22,527 nucleotides of DNA, from assembly GCA_004553095.1 (NCBI GenBank), contig SFMJ01000004.1, positions 1 through 22,527 on the forward strand, read 5' to 3'. Below are positions 7,782 through 15,624 of this stretch, piece after piece. The notes under the pieces were generated by a model. It worked only from the letters and a program-made list of their open reading frames with translations, was not told the origin of the DNA and ran no database searches. Each line of letters opens with the position of its first letter. Position 1 is the stretch's first letter. Origin of the DNA: Bacteroidales bacterium (GTDB taxonomy: Bacteria; Bacteroidota; Bacteroidia; Bacteroidales; Muribaculaceae). The position numbers were made by a program, and so were the translations under genes.

Positions 7782-8467
7782 AAAAGATCATAGTAGCAAT
7801 CGATGGATACTCATCGTCGGGGAAATCGACGATGGCACGCGAATTGGCGAAGAAAGTAGGTTACATCTATGTAGACTCCGGTGCGATGTATCGTGCGGTG
7901 ACGCTCTATGCGTTGGAGCATGAAATGGTGGCAGATGGAGAGGTGGATAGAGACCGCCTGATAGGGTCATTGCCGGAGATCCACATCGGCTTTATGCCCA
8001 AAGGAGAGGATGGTGTACAGCACACTATCTTGAATGGGCGAGATGTCGAAGATGGGATCCGGGGCATGCGCGTAAGTGAAGTAGTGAGCAAGGTGGCAGA
8101 GATAGCCGAAGTGCGCGAGCACTTGGTAAGTCTACAGCAGTCATTTGGCGAAGAGAAAGGCATCGTAATGGATGGTCGCGACATTGGGACGACGGTATTC
8201 CCCGATGCAGAGATGAAGGTCTTCGTGGAGGCTTCGGCAGAGGTAAGAGCAGAGCGGAGGCTCAAAGAGCTCGAAGCTAAAGGAGTCTCGGTGAACTACG
8301 AAGATGTTCTGAACAACATCAAGACACGCGATCAGATCGACACGACCAGAGCAGTATCACCGCTCTGCAAGGCGGCAGATGCCCATGTCTTGGACAACGA
8401 TCATCTGACTCGTCAAGAGCAGATGGCATGGCTGATCAATCTATTTCACGTAATATCCAACGAATGA
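7778..8467 (+). CDS. cmk: Cytidylate kinase (CMP kinase)
   Basis: The product phosphorylates CMP and dCMP with ATP to give the diphosphates, in pyrimidine nucleotide recycling (cytoplasm). The 229-residue length is typical. The P-loop GYSSSGKST lies at residues 10-18. YVDSGAMYRAVTLYAL near 31-46 is the nucleotide-binding segment of the family, MDGRDIGTTVFPDAEMKVFV near 129-148 is the other hallmark, and the NIKTRDQIDTTRAVSPL stretch near 180-195 carries the lid Arg residues. The ATG overlaps the glgB stop and the TGA overlaps the preferred ispH ATG, both as ATGA, which points to translational coupling within one operon. The gene is intact. Confidence 0.97.
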   Translation: MKKIIVAIDGYSSSGKSTMARELAKKVGYIYVDSGAMYRAVTLYALEHEMVADGEVDRDRLIGSLPEIHIGFMPKGEDGVQHTILNGRDVEDGIRGMRVSEVVSKVAEIAEVREHLVSLQQSFGEEKGIVMDGRDIGTTVFPDAEMKVFVEASAEVRAERRLKELEAKGVSVNYEDVLNNIKTRDQIDTTRAVSPLCKAADAHVLDNDHLTRQEQMAWLINLFHVISNE

Positions 8468-9402
8468 AGAAAGATGAAGGAAGAGCACCCGGATTGGAGA
8501 AAGATCCGGGGACTCCCATCATAGAGATCGACAGCAACTCCGGTTTTTGCTTTGGAGTGGTGACCGCCATTGCCAAGGCAGAGGCAGAGTTGGCGAAGAG
8601 TGGCACCTTGGCATGTCTTGGCGACATCGTGCACAATGCTTCGGAAGTGGAGCGATTGAGGCTCCGAGGGTTGCACACCATCACGCATGAAGACTTGAAC
8701 GATCTTCATGGGAGCACAGTTTTGCTGCGAGCACATGGAGAACCCCCCTCGACCTATAAGAAACTGGAAAAGAATCGCAATCGGGTGATCGATGCGACAT
8801 GTCCGGTGGTGTTGCAACTTCAGAAGCGAATCAAAGAGGCCTACGACCGTGCTCGCGCCAAGATGTCATCGGGAGAGATCGAGGAGATGCCCTTGATCTT
8901 GATCTATGGCAAGCGGGGACATGCGGAGGTGAATGGACTGGTGGGTCAGACGGATGGTAATGCTGTAGTAATCCAGGATGTTACGGCACTCGACACGTTG
9001 GACTTGGAGCGCGATATACTGCTCTACTCTCAGACCACGAAGAGTCTCGAGGGATTTCGCCACATAGTCAACGAGATCAAGCAGCGTAAACGGAGCGGAA
9101 GATTTGAATACTTCGACACGATCTGTCGTCAGGTGGCGACACGCTCGGAGAAGATCAAAGAATTTGCAGCCAACCATGACACGATCATCTTCGTGAGCGG
9201 AGCCAAGAGCTCAAACGGGAAGGTGCTCTTGGAGGAATGTATCAAAGTGAATCCGAGCACACGACTTGTCACCGACAGCAGCGATCTTCGACAAGAGTGG
9301 TTGGTCGGAGCCAAGAAGATCGGGATCTGCGGAGCGACCTCCACGCCGGCGTGGCTGATGAAAGAGGTGGCAGAGAGGGTGTCGGAGTTAGTAAAAAAGT
9401 AG
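8464..9402 (+). CDS. ispH: 4-hydroxy-3-methylbut-2-enyl diphosphate reductase (IspH/LytB)
   Basis: The enzyme makes IPP and DMAPP from HMBPP, the last step of the MEP isoprenoid pathway, using an iron-sulfur cluster (cytoplasm). From the ATG at 8464 it has 312 residues. The three cluster Cys residues are visible: C29 in SGFCFGV, C113 in DATCPVV and C221 in FDTICRQVATR. Substrate-binding histidines lie in DIVHNASEV and LRAHGEPP, and the C-terminal GAKSSNGK and GICGATSTPAW segments fit the family. A frame-compatible ATG at 8428 would add 12 residues inside cmk. I prefer 8464 because it gives an ATGA overlap with cmk identical to the glgB/cmk junction and a length closer to the family N-terminus. 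The isoprenoids it makes would also feed menaquinone formation by the nearby menA product. Confidence 0.96.
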   Translation: MKKDEGRAPGLEKDPGTPIIEIDSNSGFCFGVVTAIAKAEAELAKSGTLACLGDIVHNASEVERLRLRGLHTITHEDLNDLHGSTVLLRAHGEPPSTYKKLEKNRNRVIDATCPVVLQLQKRIKEAYDRARAKMSSGEIEEMPLILIYGKRGHAEVNGLVGQTDGNAVVIQDVTALDTLDLERDILLYSQTTKSLEGFRHIVNEIKQRKRSGRFEYFDTICRQVATRSEKIKEFAANHDTIIFVSGAKSSNGKVLLEECIKVNPSTRLVTDSSDLRQEWLVGAKKIGICGATSTPAWLMKEVAERVSELVKK

Positions 9403-9406
9403 TAAG

Positions 9407-9427
9407 CCCGCCGACCGAATCGGCGGG
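9407..9427. repeat. Perfect 8-bp hairpin just after ispH
   Basis: CCCGCCGA (9407-9414) and TCGGCGGG (9420-9427) are perfect inverted copies around a 5-base loop, starting four bases after the ispH stop. There is no T-run after it on the plus strand, so it is not a standard terminator for ispH. Its right arm is also the start of the tandem repeat described next. Confidence 0.75.
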
Positions 9428-9504
9428 AACAGTAAAAAAAGACTGCTGAACTATCGGCGGGAAGAGTAAAAAAGACTGCTGAACTATCGGCGGGAAGAGT
9501 AAAA
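9421..9504 (+). repeat. 33/34-bp tandem repeat between ispH and tadA (about 2.5 copies)
   Basis: Unit 1 (9421-9454, 34 bp) and unit 2 (9455-9487, 33 bp) differ by one A in a poly-A run and one C/G change. A third partial copy (9488-9504) repeats the first 17 bases and runs almost to the tadA start at 9514. Each unit opens with CGGCGGGAA and contains AGTAAAA and GACTGCTGAACTAT. The 111-bp ispH-tadA gap consists almost entirely of this hairpin plus repeat. Confidence 0.9.
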
Positions 9505-9513
9505 GAGCTGACA

Positions 9514-9969
9514 ATGGGAATAGAGGCTATCGATGAGAAGTATATGAGGATGGCGCTTTCGGAGGCAATGGAGGCTTGCGAGGCGGGGGAAGTGCCCATA
9601 GGGGCAGTGATAGTGAGCAAGGGGAGAGTGATCGGCAGGGGTCATAACCTGACCGAGCGGCTTCATGATGTGACGGCACATGCCGAGATGATGGCGCTGA
9701 CGGCGGCCTGCAACACGTTGGGCGGGAAATATCTGCCGGAGTGCACGATCTATGTCACTGTGGAGCCATGCGCCATGTGTGCCGGAGCATTGGGATGGAG
9801 TCATATCGGGCGTATCGTCTATGGGGCGTCAGACCTTAAGCGAGGGTATTTCAGCCACACAATGGCACGCAACTCGGTGTTGCATCCCCGCACTATAGTC
9901 GAATCGGGAGTGCTCGAAGATGAATGTCAACAGATAGTGACCGAATTTTTCAAGCGACGCAGAAGATGA
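9514..9969 (+). CDS. tadA: tRNA-specific adenosine deaminase TadA
   Basis: The enzyme converts the wobble adenosine A34 of tRNA-Arg(ACG) to inosine in the cytoplasm. The 151-residue length is standard. The zinc deaminase motifs are present: HAE at residues 56-58 (ligand and catalytic Glu) and PCAMC at 85-89 (two Cys ligands), followed by GALGWSHIGRIVYGASDLKRGY, typical of TadA rather than of a guanine deaminase. GEVPIGAVIV near 25-34 is the expected N-terminal strand. An internal ATG at 9544 could also serve, but 9514 gives the more usual length before EVPIGAV. A third, partial repeat copy ends about 10 bases upstream of the ATG. Confidence 0.95.
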   Translation: MGIEAIDEKYMRMALSEAMEACEAGEVPIGAVIVSKGRVIGRGHNLTERLHDVTAHAEMMALTAACNTLGGKYLPECTIYVTVEPCAMCAGALGWSHIGRIVYGASDLKRGYFSHTMARNSVLHPRTIVESGVLEDECQQIVTEFFKRRRR

Positions 9970-10018
9970 TTTCAAAGCCTTGGCAACAGAAGGTAATCGT
10001 AAGAAGATAAAAAAGAAG

Positions 10019-10912
10019 ATGAGATCAAGGAGTAAAATAAAGGCATGGATAGAGGCGATGCGATTGCATACGTTGCCGGTGTCAGTGGCTGGAGTATTGA
10101 CCTCAGCGGGATGTGCGGCATATTATGAAGGCTTTCAACTACTTCCCTTCACTATATGCATGTTATTCGCCATCGGGGCACAGATCGTATCGAACTTTGC
10201 CAACGAATATTTCGACTATCTCAATGGATTGGATCGCAAAGGGAGAGAGGGGTTCAGGCGAGGGGTCACCGAGGGAGATATCACCCCCGGGGCGATGCGT
10301 AATGCCACGTTTGTCTTATTGGGCGTGGTGTGTGCATTAGGATGCAGTCTGATAGCGTGGGGAGGTTGGTGGCTACTACCGGTGGGAGTAGCAATCGCCC
10401 TCTTTGCGTTGGGCTACTCAGCGGGACCATATCCCTTGTCCCACCATGGACTTGGGGAAGTGGCAGTGGTAATCTTCTTCGGTATAATACCGGTGACACT
10501 TTCGACCTACGTGCAGAGTCACGAGGCGGGGTTTTCGGCGCTGACGATATGGCTGTCGGTGGCTATCGGAATAATGGGAGCCAACGTGCTGGTGGTGAAC
10601 AACTACCGCGATTGCGAAGATGACCGGAAGGCAGGTAAGAAGACACTCGCCGTGAGATGGGGAGCTAAAGCAATGGAACGGCTCTATCTTGCCAACGGCA
10701 TAGTAGCGGCACTCTGCATAATGGCCGCTACCCTACTGACAGTCAATAAATTCTGGCAAATCGGCATCTTGATATATGTGAATCTACACTACCTGACATG
10801 GCATCGCATGAAGCAATCGGAGGGCTCGGAACTGAATCCGATTTTGGGGAAGACAGCGATGCTGATGTTCGGGGTGTCGGTGTGGATACTTATGGCACTG
10901 ATTATAAAATAG
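10019..10912 (+). CDS. menA: 1,4-dihydroxy-2-naphthoate polyprenyltransferase (MenA)
   Basis: MenA attaches the polyprenyl chain to 1,4-dihydroxy-2-naphthoate to give demethylmenaquinone, in the inner membrane; menaquinone is the respiratory quinone of this group. The protein is a UbiA-type enzyme of 297 residues with many membrane segments (for example the LLPFTICMLFAIGAQIV and VGVAIALFALGYSAG stretches). The first Asp-rich motif NFANEYFDYLNGLD lies near residues 59-72 and the second, NNYRDCEDDRKAGKKT, near 194-209; both bind Mg-diphosphate. I chose the ATG at 10019, which gives MRSRSKIKAWIEAMRLHTLP like other family members. A TTG at 9980 would add a Lys-rich 13 residues and is less likely. 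The gene lies 49 bases after tadA, so it probably belongs to the same transcript. Confidence 0.93.
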   Translation: MRSRSKIKAWIEAMRLHTLPVSVAGVLTSAGCAAYYEGFQLLPFTICMLFAIGAQIVSNFANEYFDYLNGLDRKGREGFRRGVTEGDITPGAMRNATFVLLGVVCALGCSLIAWGGWWLLPVGVAIALFALGYSAGPYPLSHHGLGEVAVVIFFGIIPVTLSTYVQSHEAGFSALTIWLSVAIGIMGANVLVVNNYRDCEDDRKAGKKTLAVRWGAKAMERLYLANGIVAALCIMAATLLTVNKFWQIGILIYVNLHYLTWHRMKQSEGSELNPILGKTAMLMFGVSVWILMALIIK

Positions 10913-11005
10913 ATATCCGATAAAACTGAAGTATACGCCATAGGGATCAATAGTGGATAGCGATGTGATTTGTTCAAAAAATGTCGATAAAAAAGAGGGA
11001 TAAAA

Positions 11006-11039
11006 TTGGGGATATGCGGGATAGATATAGTATATTTGC
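11006..11039 (+). promoter_or_regulatory. Probable dnaB promoter
   Basis: TATATTTGC at 11031-11039 is an exact TAnnTTTGY -7 element 30 bases before the dnaB ATG. The -33 half is weaker: TTGG at 11006-11009, 21 bases upstream. The 156-bp gap after menA shows no convincing terminator. Confidence 0.5.
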
Positions 11040-11068
11040 GACTCCAAAAAGAAAAAAACTAAAGAACG

Positions 11069-12634
11069 ATGGCAGAACAGCAATATAACAAGCGCCCCAA
11101 GGTGCAGCCGAAGATAGAGGATGCGATGGGGAAATTACCACCCCATGACACGGACTTGGAAGAGGTGGTGCTGGGAGCATTGATGCTCGAGAAGGATGCC
11201 TATATGAATGTAGCCGACATCCTGACCCCCGACTCCTTCTACGATCCACGGAATGCGAAGATCTATGAAGCGATAAGCACATTGGGTTTCAATCAGCGGC
11301 CGATAGATATGATGACGGTAACCGAGCAGCTTCGTGCGAATGGCACCTTGGAAGAAGTGGGAGGAGCCGTGCATATCACCGAGCTGACCTCGCGCGTCTA
11401 TTCAGCGGCGAATGTGGAATATCATGCCAAGATTGTGTCGCAAAAATTTTTGGCACGACGCCTTATCTCCTTTGCGTCGAGCATTGAGACTGCCGCCTTC
11501 GACGAGAGCAACGATGTGGATGATCTTCTTCAAGAGGCAGAGGGAAAGCTCTTTGACATCTCCCAGACCCACTTGAAGCGGGAAGTAACCCAGATTGACC
11601 CTGTGCTGAACTTGGCAATCGAGCAGATACAGACGGCAGCTAACACGACGACCGGTCTATCGGGCTTGAAGACAGGATATGACCAACTGGATCACATGAC
11701 ATCGGGATGGCAAAACTCCGATTTGATCATCGTGGCAGCACGTCCGGCGATGGGTAAGACAGCATTCGTGCTGTCGATGGCGAAGAATATGGCGATCGAC
11801 TACAGTATCCCGGTGGCAATCTTCACCTTGGAGATGGCCAATGTGCAGTTGGCGAAGCGATTGATCAGTAATATTGCCAATCTCGAGGGTGAGAAGCTCA
11901 AGAGTGGTCAGCTGAGCGACGAAGAGTGGGATCGGCTCAACAGCCGAGTTGCAACGATGTATTCAGCGCCCTTATATCTTGACGAGACACCGGGACTATC
12001 AATCACGGAACTTCGCACCAAAGCACGCCGACTTGTGCGAGAACATGGCGTTAAGATCATCATGATCGACTACTTGCAGCTGATGAATGCCACGGGCATG
12101 AAACTTGGGAGCCGCGAGCAAGAGGTATCGACTATCTCACGATCGCTCAAGGCTTTGGCCAAAGAGCTCAACATACCAATCATCGCCCTGTCGCAGTTGA
12201 ATCGAAGCACGGAGACACGCGAGGATAAGCGACCTGTACTCTCCGACCTCCGAGAATCGGGAGCCATCGAGCAGGATGCCGATATCGTCTGCTTCATCCA
12301 CCGTCCGGAGTATTACACACGGAGTTCGGAAGATGCCAATGGTAACGACATCCGCGACCTTGCCGAACTGATAATTGCGAAGCATCGTAGTGGTGCGGTG
12401 GGAGATGTAAAATTGCGATTTGTGAAGCGCTATGCCCGCTTTGAGAACTGGGATGAGGATAAGGATATGATCAATGCAGCTCTGGGGGGCATGGAGACAC
12501 GACGAGAAGAATCGCGGATGAATCGAGAGTCAGGCAGCAGCTTCAATCTGAGCAATATGGCAGCCGGAGGGTCTGCAGGGGGATCAAATCCGGACATCAT
12601 GCCGGCACCGGGAGAAGAAGATGTGCCATTCTAA
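11069..12634 (+). CDS. dnaB: Replicative DNA helicase DnaB
   Basis: DnaB is the hexameric 5'-3' helicase that unwinds the replication fork and recruits primase. The length (521 residues) is that of a full enzyme with no intein. The N-terminal domain spans about residues 25-130 (DLEEVVLGALMLEKDAY, SFYDPRNAKIYEAI). After the linker comes the RecA-like domain with TGYDQLDHMTSGWQ, Walker A ARPAMGKT at 224-231, FTLEMANVQL near 252-261 and Walker B IIMIDYLQL at 330-338. SQLNRSTETREDKRPVLSDLRESGAIEQDAD carries the C-terminal motif. The tail is Gly/Ser/Asn-rich and ends in acidic EEDVPF, which is variable in the family. The gene is monocistronic by context, with a promoter upstream and a hairpin directly after it. 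Confidence 0.98.
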   Translation: MAEQQYNKRPKVQPKIEDAMGKLPPHDTDLEEVVLGALMLEKDAYMNVADILTPDSFYDPRNAKIYEAISTLGFNQRPIDMMTVTEQLRANGTLEEVGGAVHITELTSRVYSAANVEYHAKIVSQKFLARRLISFASSIETAAFDESNDVDDLLQEAEGKLFDISQTHLKREVTQIDPVLNLAIEQIQTAANTTTGLSGLKTGYDQLDHMTSGWQNSDLIIVAARPAMGKTAFVLSMAKNMAIDYSIPVAIFTLEMANVQLAKRLISNIANLEGEKLKSGQLSDEEWDRLNSRVATMYSAPLYLDETPGLSITELRTKARRLVREHGVKIIMIDYLQLMNATGMKLGSREQEVSTISRSLKALAKELNIPIIALSQLNRSTETREDKRPVLSDLRESGAIEQDADIVCFIHRPEYYTRSSEDANGNDIRDLAELIIAKHRSGAVGDVKLRFVKRYARFENWDEDKDMINAALGGMETRREESRMNRESGSSFNLSNMAAGGSAGGSNPDIMPAPGEEDVPF

Positions 12635-12659
12635 GTAGACATTATATAACAATAATAGA

Positions 12660-12689
12660 GAGCGTGATCACTTGCGATCATGCTCTTTT
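12660..12689. terminator. Terminator between dnaB and radC
   Basis: GAGCGTGATC (12660-12669) pairs with GATCATGCTC (12676-12685) over 10 bp with one G-U pair and a 6-base loop, followed by TTTT (12686-12689). It ends the dnaB transcript. It may also stop the radC transcript coming from the other side, although the T-rich stretch is poorer in that direction. Confidence 0.8.
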
Positions 12690-12711
12690 GCTTTATCAAA
12701 AATGTCTGCTA

Positions 12712-13473
12712 TTATATTATGGTGGAAGAATCGGCGTAGGAATAATAGCCGGAGGCAGTTACGATGATATGGTCGAGGAATCGGAGATCCACCGGTTTGC
12801 AAGCTTCGCGAAAAGCGGCAGTAATGTTATCATCCATGCCAGAGGGGCGAGGATTGCCTGAAGGGTGATTATGACAGAGTATCACCCCTTCCGCCTGATG
12901 GATCAGCGCCTGGCGGATTATCTTCTTCTTGTCGAAGAGAGTGGCAGTAGAGCCGCCGGTGGTGGAGCGGAATTTGCCGATGACATGGTTGGAACGATTG
13001 AGGAAGACTGCCCACATCTCCTCGTGAGGGAGATTGCCCATGATGGGGCGCACCAACTTATAGATAGATAGCGAAGACGTCACCTGCTTGCGAGCGTTGT
13101 AATTTTCGTCATTATAACGTCTTACGATTTCCATAACGGCTTCGATCTGCAGGGCTTTTGTTTCGCCGATGCCACGTATCTTTATAAGTTCTTTATGAGA
13201 AAGGCGTTCGATGTTAAGGAAGAGATTTTCATTTCTCTTCATAAAATCCTGACAAAGGGAAGTGATGGGATAGCCGACGGCTCCCGAACGGAGTATGAGC
13301 GCGAGTAGTTCGGCATTAGTGAGAGATCCGATGCCAAAATTGATGGCACGTTCGCGAGGCTGAGAGTCGGGTGCCATATCCTTGACGGTAAGTCCGGGAG
13401 TTGAAGTTGTTTTGGGATCGACTTCAGAGAAATCGGGCACATCTTCGAAAGAGTTATCAGTCTCGTCGCTCAT
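12712..13473 (-). CDS. radC: RadC family JAB-domain protein
   Basis: The protein has 253 residues. The N-terminal 35 residues are acidic and variable. A UPF0758-type helical part follows (RERAINFGIGSLTNAELLALILRSG), then a helix-hairpin-helix-like RGIGETKALQIEAV near 100-113. The JAB/MPN metal-binding domain starts near 130, with the conserved Glu in LPHEEMWAVFLN (about 151), CHNHPSGNPRPSG at 200-212 and an Asp near 214. This is the full JAMM set (Glu, H-x-H, Asp). Despite the name, a DNA-repair role is not established, and the family is best described as a putative metal-dependent peptidase or isopeptidase-like protein of unknown substrate. It is the last gene after efp and the glycosyltransferase gene, 26 bases behind the latter, and probably shares their transcript. 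Confidence 0.95.
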   Translation of the reverse strand: MSDETDNSFEDVPDFSEVDPKTTSTPGLTVKDMAPDSQPRERAINFGIGSLTNAELLALILRSGAVGYPITSLCQDFMKRNENLFLNIERLSHKELIKIRGIGETKALQIEAVMEIVRRYNDENYNARKQVTSSLSIYKLVRPIMGNLPHEEMWAVFLNRSNHVIGKFRSTTGGSTATLFDKKKIIRQALIHQAEGVILCHNHPSGNPRPSGMDDNITAAFREACKPVDLRFLDHIIVTASGYYSYADSSTII

Positions 13474-13499
13474 GTCAATCGGGATAATAAGATAAGTGG

Positions 13500-14546
13500 T
13501 TAAAGTTTTTCGTTTTTCCCTTTGCGGATTTCAATTTCGCGGTTGATATCGCGCCCCTTGCCGAGGATGATCTTATTGAAATAGGCGGAAATAAATCCGG
13601 TGCCATAACCGAGGAGTTGAACCATAGATGCAGCGACGGCGATACAAGCCACCTTCAGACTACGCTCGCTGAAGAGGGCAGAGAGGAAAAGGGCTACGAT
13701 ATAGAGGAGAAGAGGGAGAAGCGCCCAGATGCAGAAGATGGAGGAAATAAGGAGGAAAGCCACACCTATGGTGAATATGGCGGGGAGCCAGTGCACGATC
13801 TTCATCGAGCCGGGATAGAGGAGCCGGAGAGTGATGCGCGACATTCCGAAGACATGGACCTGGCGCCAGAACTTGGAGAGATTGCCTCGACGCTTATGGT
13901 AGACGAATACGGAGGGAAAAAGGGAAATCGAGAAACCGGCGAGGCGGATACGTGTTGACATATCGATATCCTCGCTAAACATTTCGCGGAAACCGCCGAC
14001 CTTCTCATATACGCGGCGTGAGAATCCCATATTGAACGTACGGGGTGTGAACTTTTCCATCGAGACCTTACCGCCACGGATTCCACCGGTGGTGAGGAAT
14101 GCTGTCATAGCGAAATTGATAGCCTTCTGGGTGGAGGTAAAGGAATCGTGGGCGGCATCGGGGCCGCCGAAGCAATCGACGGGATTTTGGGCGAGTTCAC
14201 GGCGGAGAGAAGCGATGTAATCTGGGGGTAAAATGCAGTCAGAGTCGACGAAGATAAAGAAATCTCCGTCGGCTCTGACTAAGCCATAATTCCGGGCGAT
14301 GCTACGCCCTTCGTTAGATTTTCTGAAATATTTAAGATTCAAGCCCTCATGGCCACGAGGAGCGAGCGAACCGTCGGGGAGTGTATCGGCATCGAGGCAA
14401 GGTATAGTAGAACCATCCTCGACGATAACGATTTGAAACCCATTGTCGGACTGCGCCTCGAGACTTGCGAGCAAGTCAGCCACCTCATCGGGACGGTTAT
14501 AGACCGGAACAATAATTGAGAAGAGAATATGATCTTTAGTAGTCAT
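13500..14546 (-). CDS. Family 2 glycosyltransferase, membrane-associated
   Basis: The protein has 348 residues. The GT-A fold begins at once with FSIIVPVYNRPDEVADLLASL (residues 9-29). IVEDGS near 41-46 binds the nucleotide, and FVDSDC (99-104) holds the D-x-D metal site. The C-terminal part of the catalytic domain has the MFSEDIDMSTRIRLAGF stretch with the acidic ED pair of the general base and a YHKRRG motif. Two hydrophobic segments follow around residues 252-293 and the end is basic, so the enzyme probably works on the cytoplasmic face of the inner membrane. The sugar donor and acceptor cannot be told from sequence. No other glycan genes are adjacent; the neighbours are efp (38 bases upstream) and radC (26 bases downstream), an arrangement suggesting a simple shared transcript rather than a polysaccharide locus. 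Confidence 0.9.
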   Translation of the reverse strand: MTTKDHILFSIIVPVYNRPDEVADLLASLEAQSDNGFQIVIVEDGSTIPCLDADTLPDGSLAPRGHEGLNLKYFRKSNEGRSIARNYGLVRADGDFFIFVDSDCILPPDYIASLRRELAQNPVDCFGGPDAAHDSFTSTQKAINFAMTAFLTTGGIRGGKVSMEKFTPRTFNMGFSRRVYEKVGGFREMFSEDIDMSTRIRLAGFSISLFPSVFVYHKRRGNLSKFWRQVHVFGMSRITLRLLYPGSMKIVHWLPAIFTIGVAFLLISSIFCIWALLPLLLYIVALFLSALFSERSLKVACIAVAASMVQLLGYGTGFISAYFNKIILGKGRDINREIEIRKGKNEKL

Positions 14547-14584
14547 GATAAGGGAGGGAAAGAATCGGGGTATTTCTGAGGGGA

Positions 14585-15151
14585 TTAAGCCTTCACGCGG
14601 CCAACATAGCTACCATCGCGAGTATCGACCTCGATGAGTTCGCCTTCGTTGATGAAGAGGGGCACCTTAACGGTAGCGCCGGTTTCGACAGTGGCGGGCT
14701 TGAGGGTGTTGGTAGCAGTATCGCCTTTAAGACCGGGCTCAGTGTAAGTGATCTTGAGAGTAGTCTTGGTGGGCATTTCAGCGTAGAGGACAGTGTTGGT
14801 GGAAGCATCGGAAACAACTTCTACAGTATCACCCTCCTTCATATAGGCAGCGCCTGTAACGAGCTCCTTGCTGATAGGAATTTGTTCGAAAGTTTCATTG
14901 TTCATGAAGATATCATCCTCACCGTCGGCATAGAGGTATTGATAGGGGCGGCGCTCTACGCGTACATCCTCGAGCTTCTCGCCGATGTTGAAGCGACGTT
15001 CGATCACACGGCCATCGACCACATCTTTGAGTTTAGTACGCATGAAAGTGTTACCCTTACCGGGCTTAACGTGTAGGAACTCCACACAGAAATAGAGACG
15101 GCCATCGAGGCGGATGCAAGAGCCGTTCTTGATGTCTTGAGCGTTCATCAT
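14585..15151 (-). CDS. efp: Translation elongation factor P
   Basis: EF-P binds ribosomes stalled at consecutive prolines and promotes peptide bond formation. The 188-residue length and three-domain order are standard: a KOW-like N-terminal domain, then the OB domain beginning near EDDIFMNNETFEQIPIS, and a C-terminal OB domain ending with GELIEVDTRDGSYVGRVK. The functional loop is HVKPGKGNTFMRTKL, with K32 at the tip where EF-P proteins carry their modification. No modification enzyme (EpmA/EpmB, EarP or YmfI type) is coded in this window. The start MMNAQDIKNG aligns with the family N-terminus. It is the first gene of the efp-glycosyltransferase-radC unit. Confidence 0.97.
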   Translation of the reverse strand: MMNAQDIKNGSCIRLDGRLYFCVEFLHVKPGKGNTFMRTKLKDVVDGRVIERRFNIGEKLEDVRVERRPYQYLYADGEDDIFMNNETFEQIPISKELVTGAAYMKEGDTVEVVSDASTNTVLYAEMPTKTTLKITYTEPGLKGDTATNTLKPATVETGATVKVPLFINEGELIEVDTRDGSYVGRVKA

Positions 15152-15239
15152 TGCTTTAAAGAGTATAGAATTGTATTAAAGATAAAAAACAAAAAAATAG
15201 AGGAAGGGATAAAAAATGGGGATATATCCCTTACAAGCC

Positions 15240-15272
15240 ACAAAGTTACAAAAAAATCTCGAAATGGATAAA
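15240..15272 (-). promoter_or_regulatory. Probable efp promoter
   Basis: The minus strand reads TAACTTTGT (complement of 15240-15248), an exact -7 match. Twenty bases upstream is TTTA (complement of 15269-15272), a three-of-four -33. It gives a leader of about 80 nt. The 302-bp gap between efp and rpmH is accounted for by this promoter, the rpmH promoter and their two leaders; I see no gene in it. Confidence 0.55.
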
Positions 15273-15340
15273 TAGAGAGGGCATAAAGAGTAAAAAAAGT
15301 AAGAAAAGTAGCATAAAAGGGGCTTGACAGGGGTGATAAA

Positions 15341-15373
15341 TTTGTAAGAATGAAAAAAAATTGTTAATTTTGC
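15341..15373 (+). promoter_or_regulatory. rpmH promoter
   Basis: TTTG at 15341-15344 is followed after exactly 20 bases by TAATTTTGC at 15365-15373, a full match to the Bacteroidota housekeeping promoter. The start of transcription near 15380 would give a leader of about 74 nt before rpmH. Confidence 0.75.
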
Positions 15374-15453
15374 GGTCGAATGTCCCAAAAGTGTGCCATA
15401 AATGGTGCAAGAGATGGGTAAAAGAAAGCAAAATTTAATAATAAGATAGACAA

Positions 15454-15609
15454 ATGAAAAGGACTTTTCAACCCTCAAGACGCAGAAGAATCAACAAGCA
15501 CGGATTTCGTTTGAGAATGGCAACTAAGAGTGGCCGCAAGGTTCTCGCACGCCGTCGCGCCAAAGGGCGTTTGAATCTGACAGTATCTGACCACATGTCG
15601 GGTAAGTAA
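15454..15609 (+). CDS. rpmH: 50S ribosomal protein L34
   Basis: This 51-residue basic protein of the large ribosomal subunit starts MKRTFQPSRRRRINKHGFRL and continues RMATKSGRKVLARRRAKGRL, the unmistakable L34 sequence. The C-terminus has an extra segment, NLTVSDHMSGK, a few residues beyond the common 44-47-residue form, as often seen in Bacteroidota. It has its own strong promoter and terminator and is thus a single-gene transcript. The usual rpmH-rnpA pair is not present: there is no rnpA downstream, and dnaA is not in the window. Confidence 0.97.
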   Translation: MKRTFQPSRRRRINKHGFRLRMATKSGRKVLARRRAKGRLNLTVSDHMSGK

Positions 15610-15624
15610 GATTACAAATTGATT

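Noticed and set aside
8428..8463. Upstream ATG for ispH inside cmk
   Set aside because: It adds 12 residues without family similarity; the ATG at 8464 makes the same ATGA overlap as the glgB/cmk junction.
9421..9504. Possible mini CRISPR array
   Set aside because: The units are head to tail without unique spacers, the copy number is 2.5 and no cas genes are near; this is a simple tandem duplication.
9980..10018. TTG start that would lengthen MenA by 13 residues
   Set aside because: The added residues are Lys-rich and unlike the family, and a good ATG at 10019 gives the expected N-terminus.
10913..11005. Possible terminator or small RNA after menA
   Set aside because: I found only short, scattered self-complementary pieces and no hairpin with a T-run.
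15219..15230. GGGATATATCCC palindrome in the efp leader as an attenuator
   Set aside because: Only 6 bp per arm with no loop and a weak AT core; although T-rich sequence follows on the minus strand, it is too weak to call.
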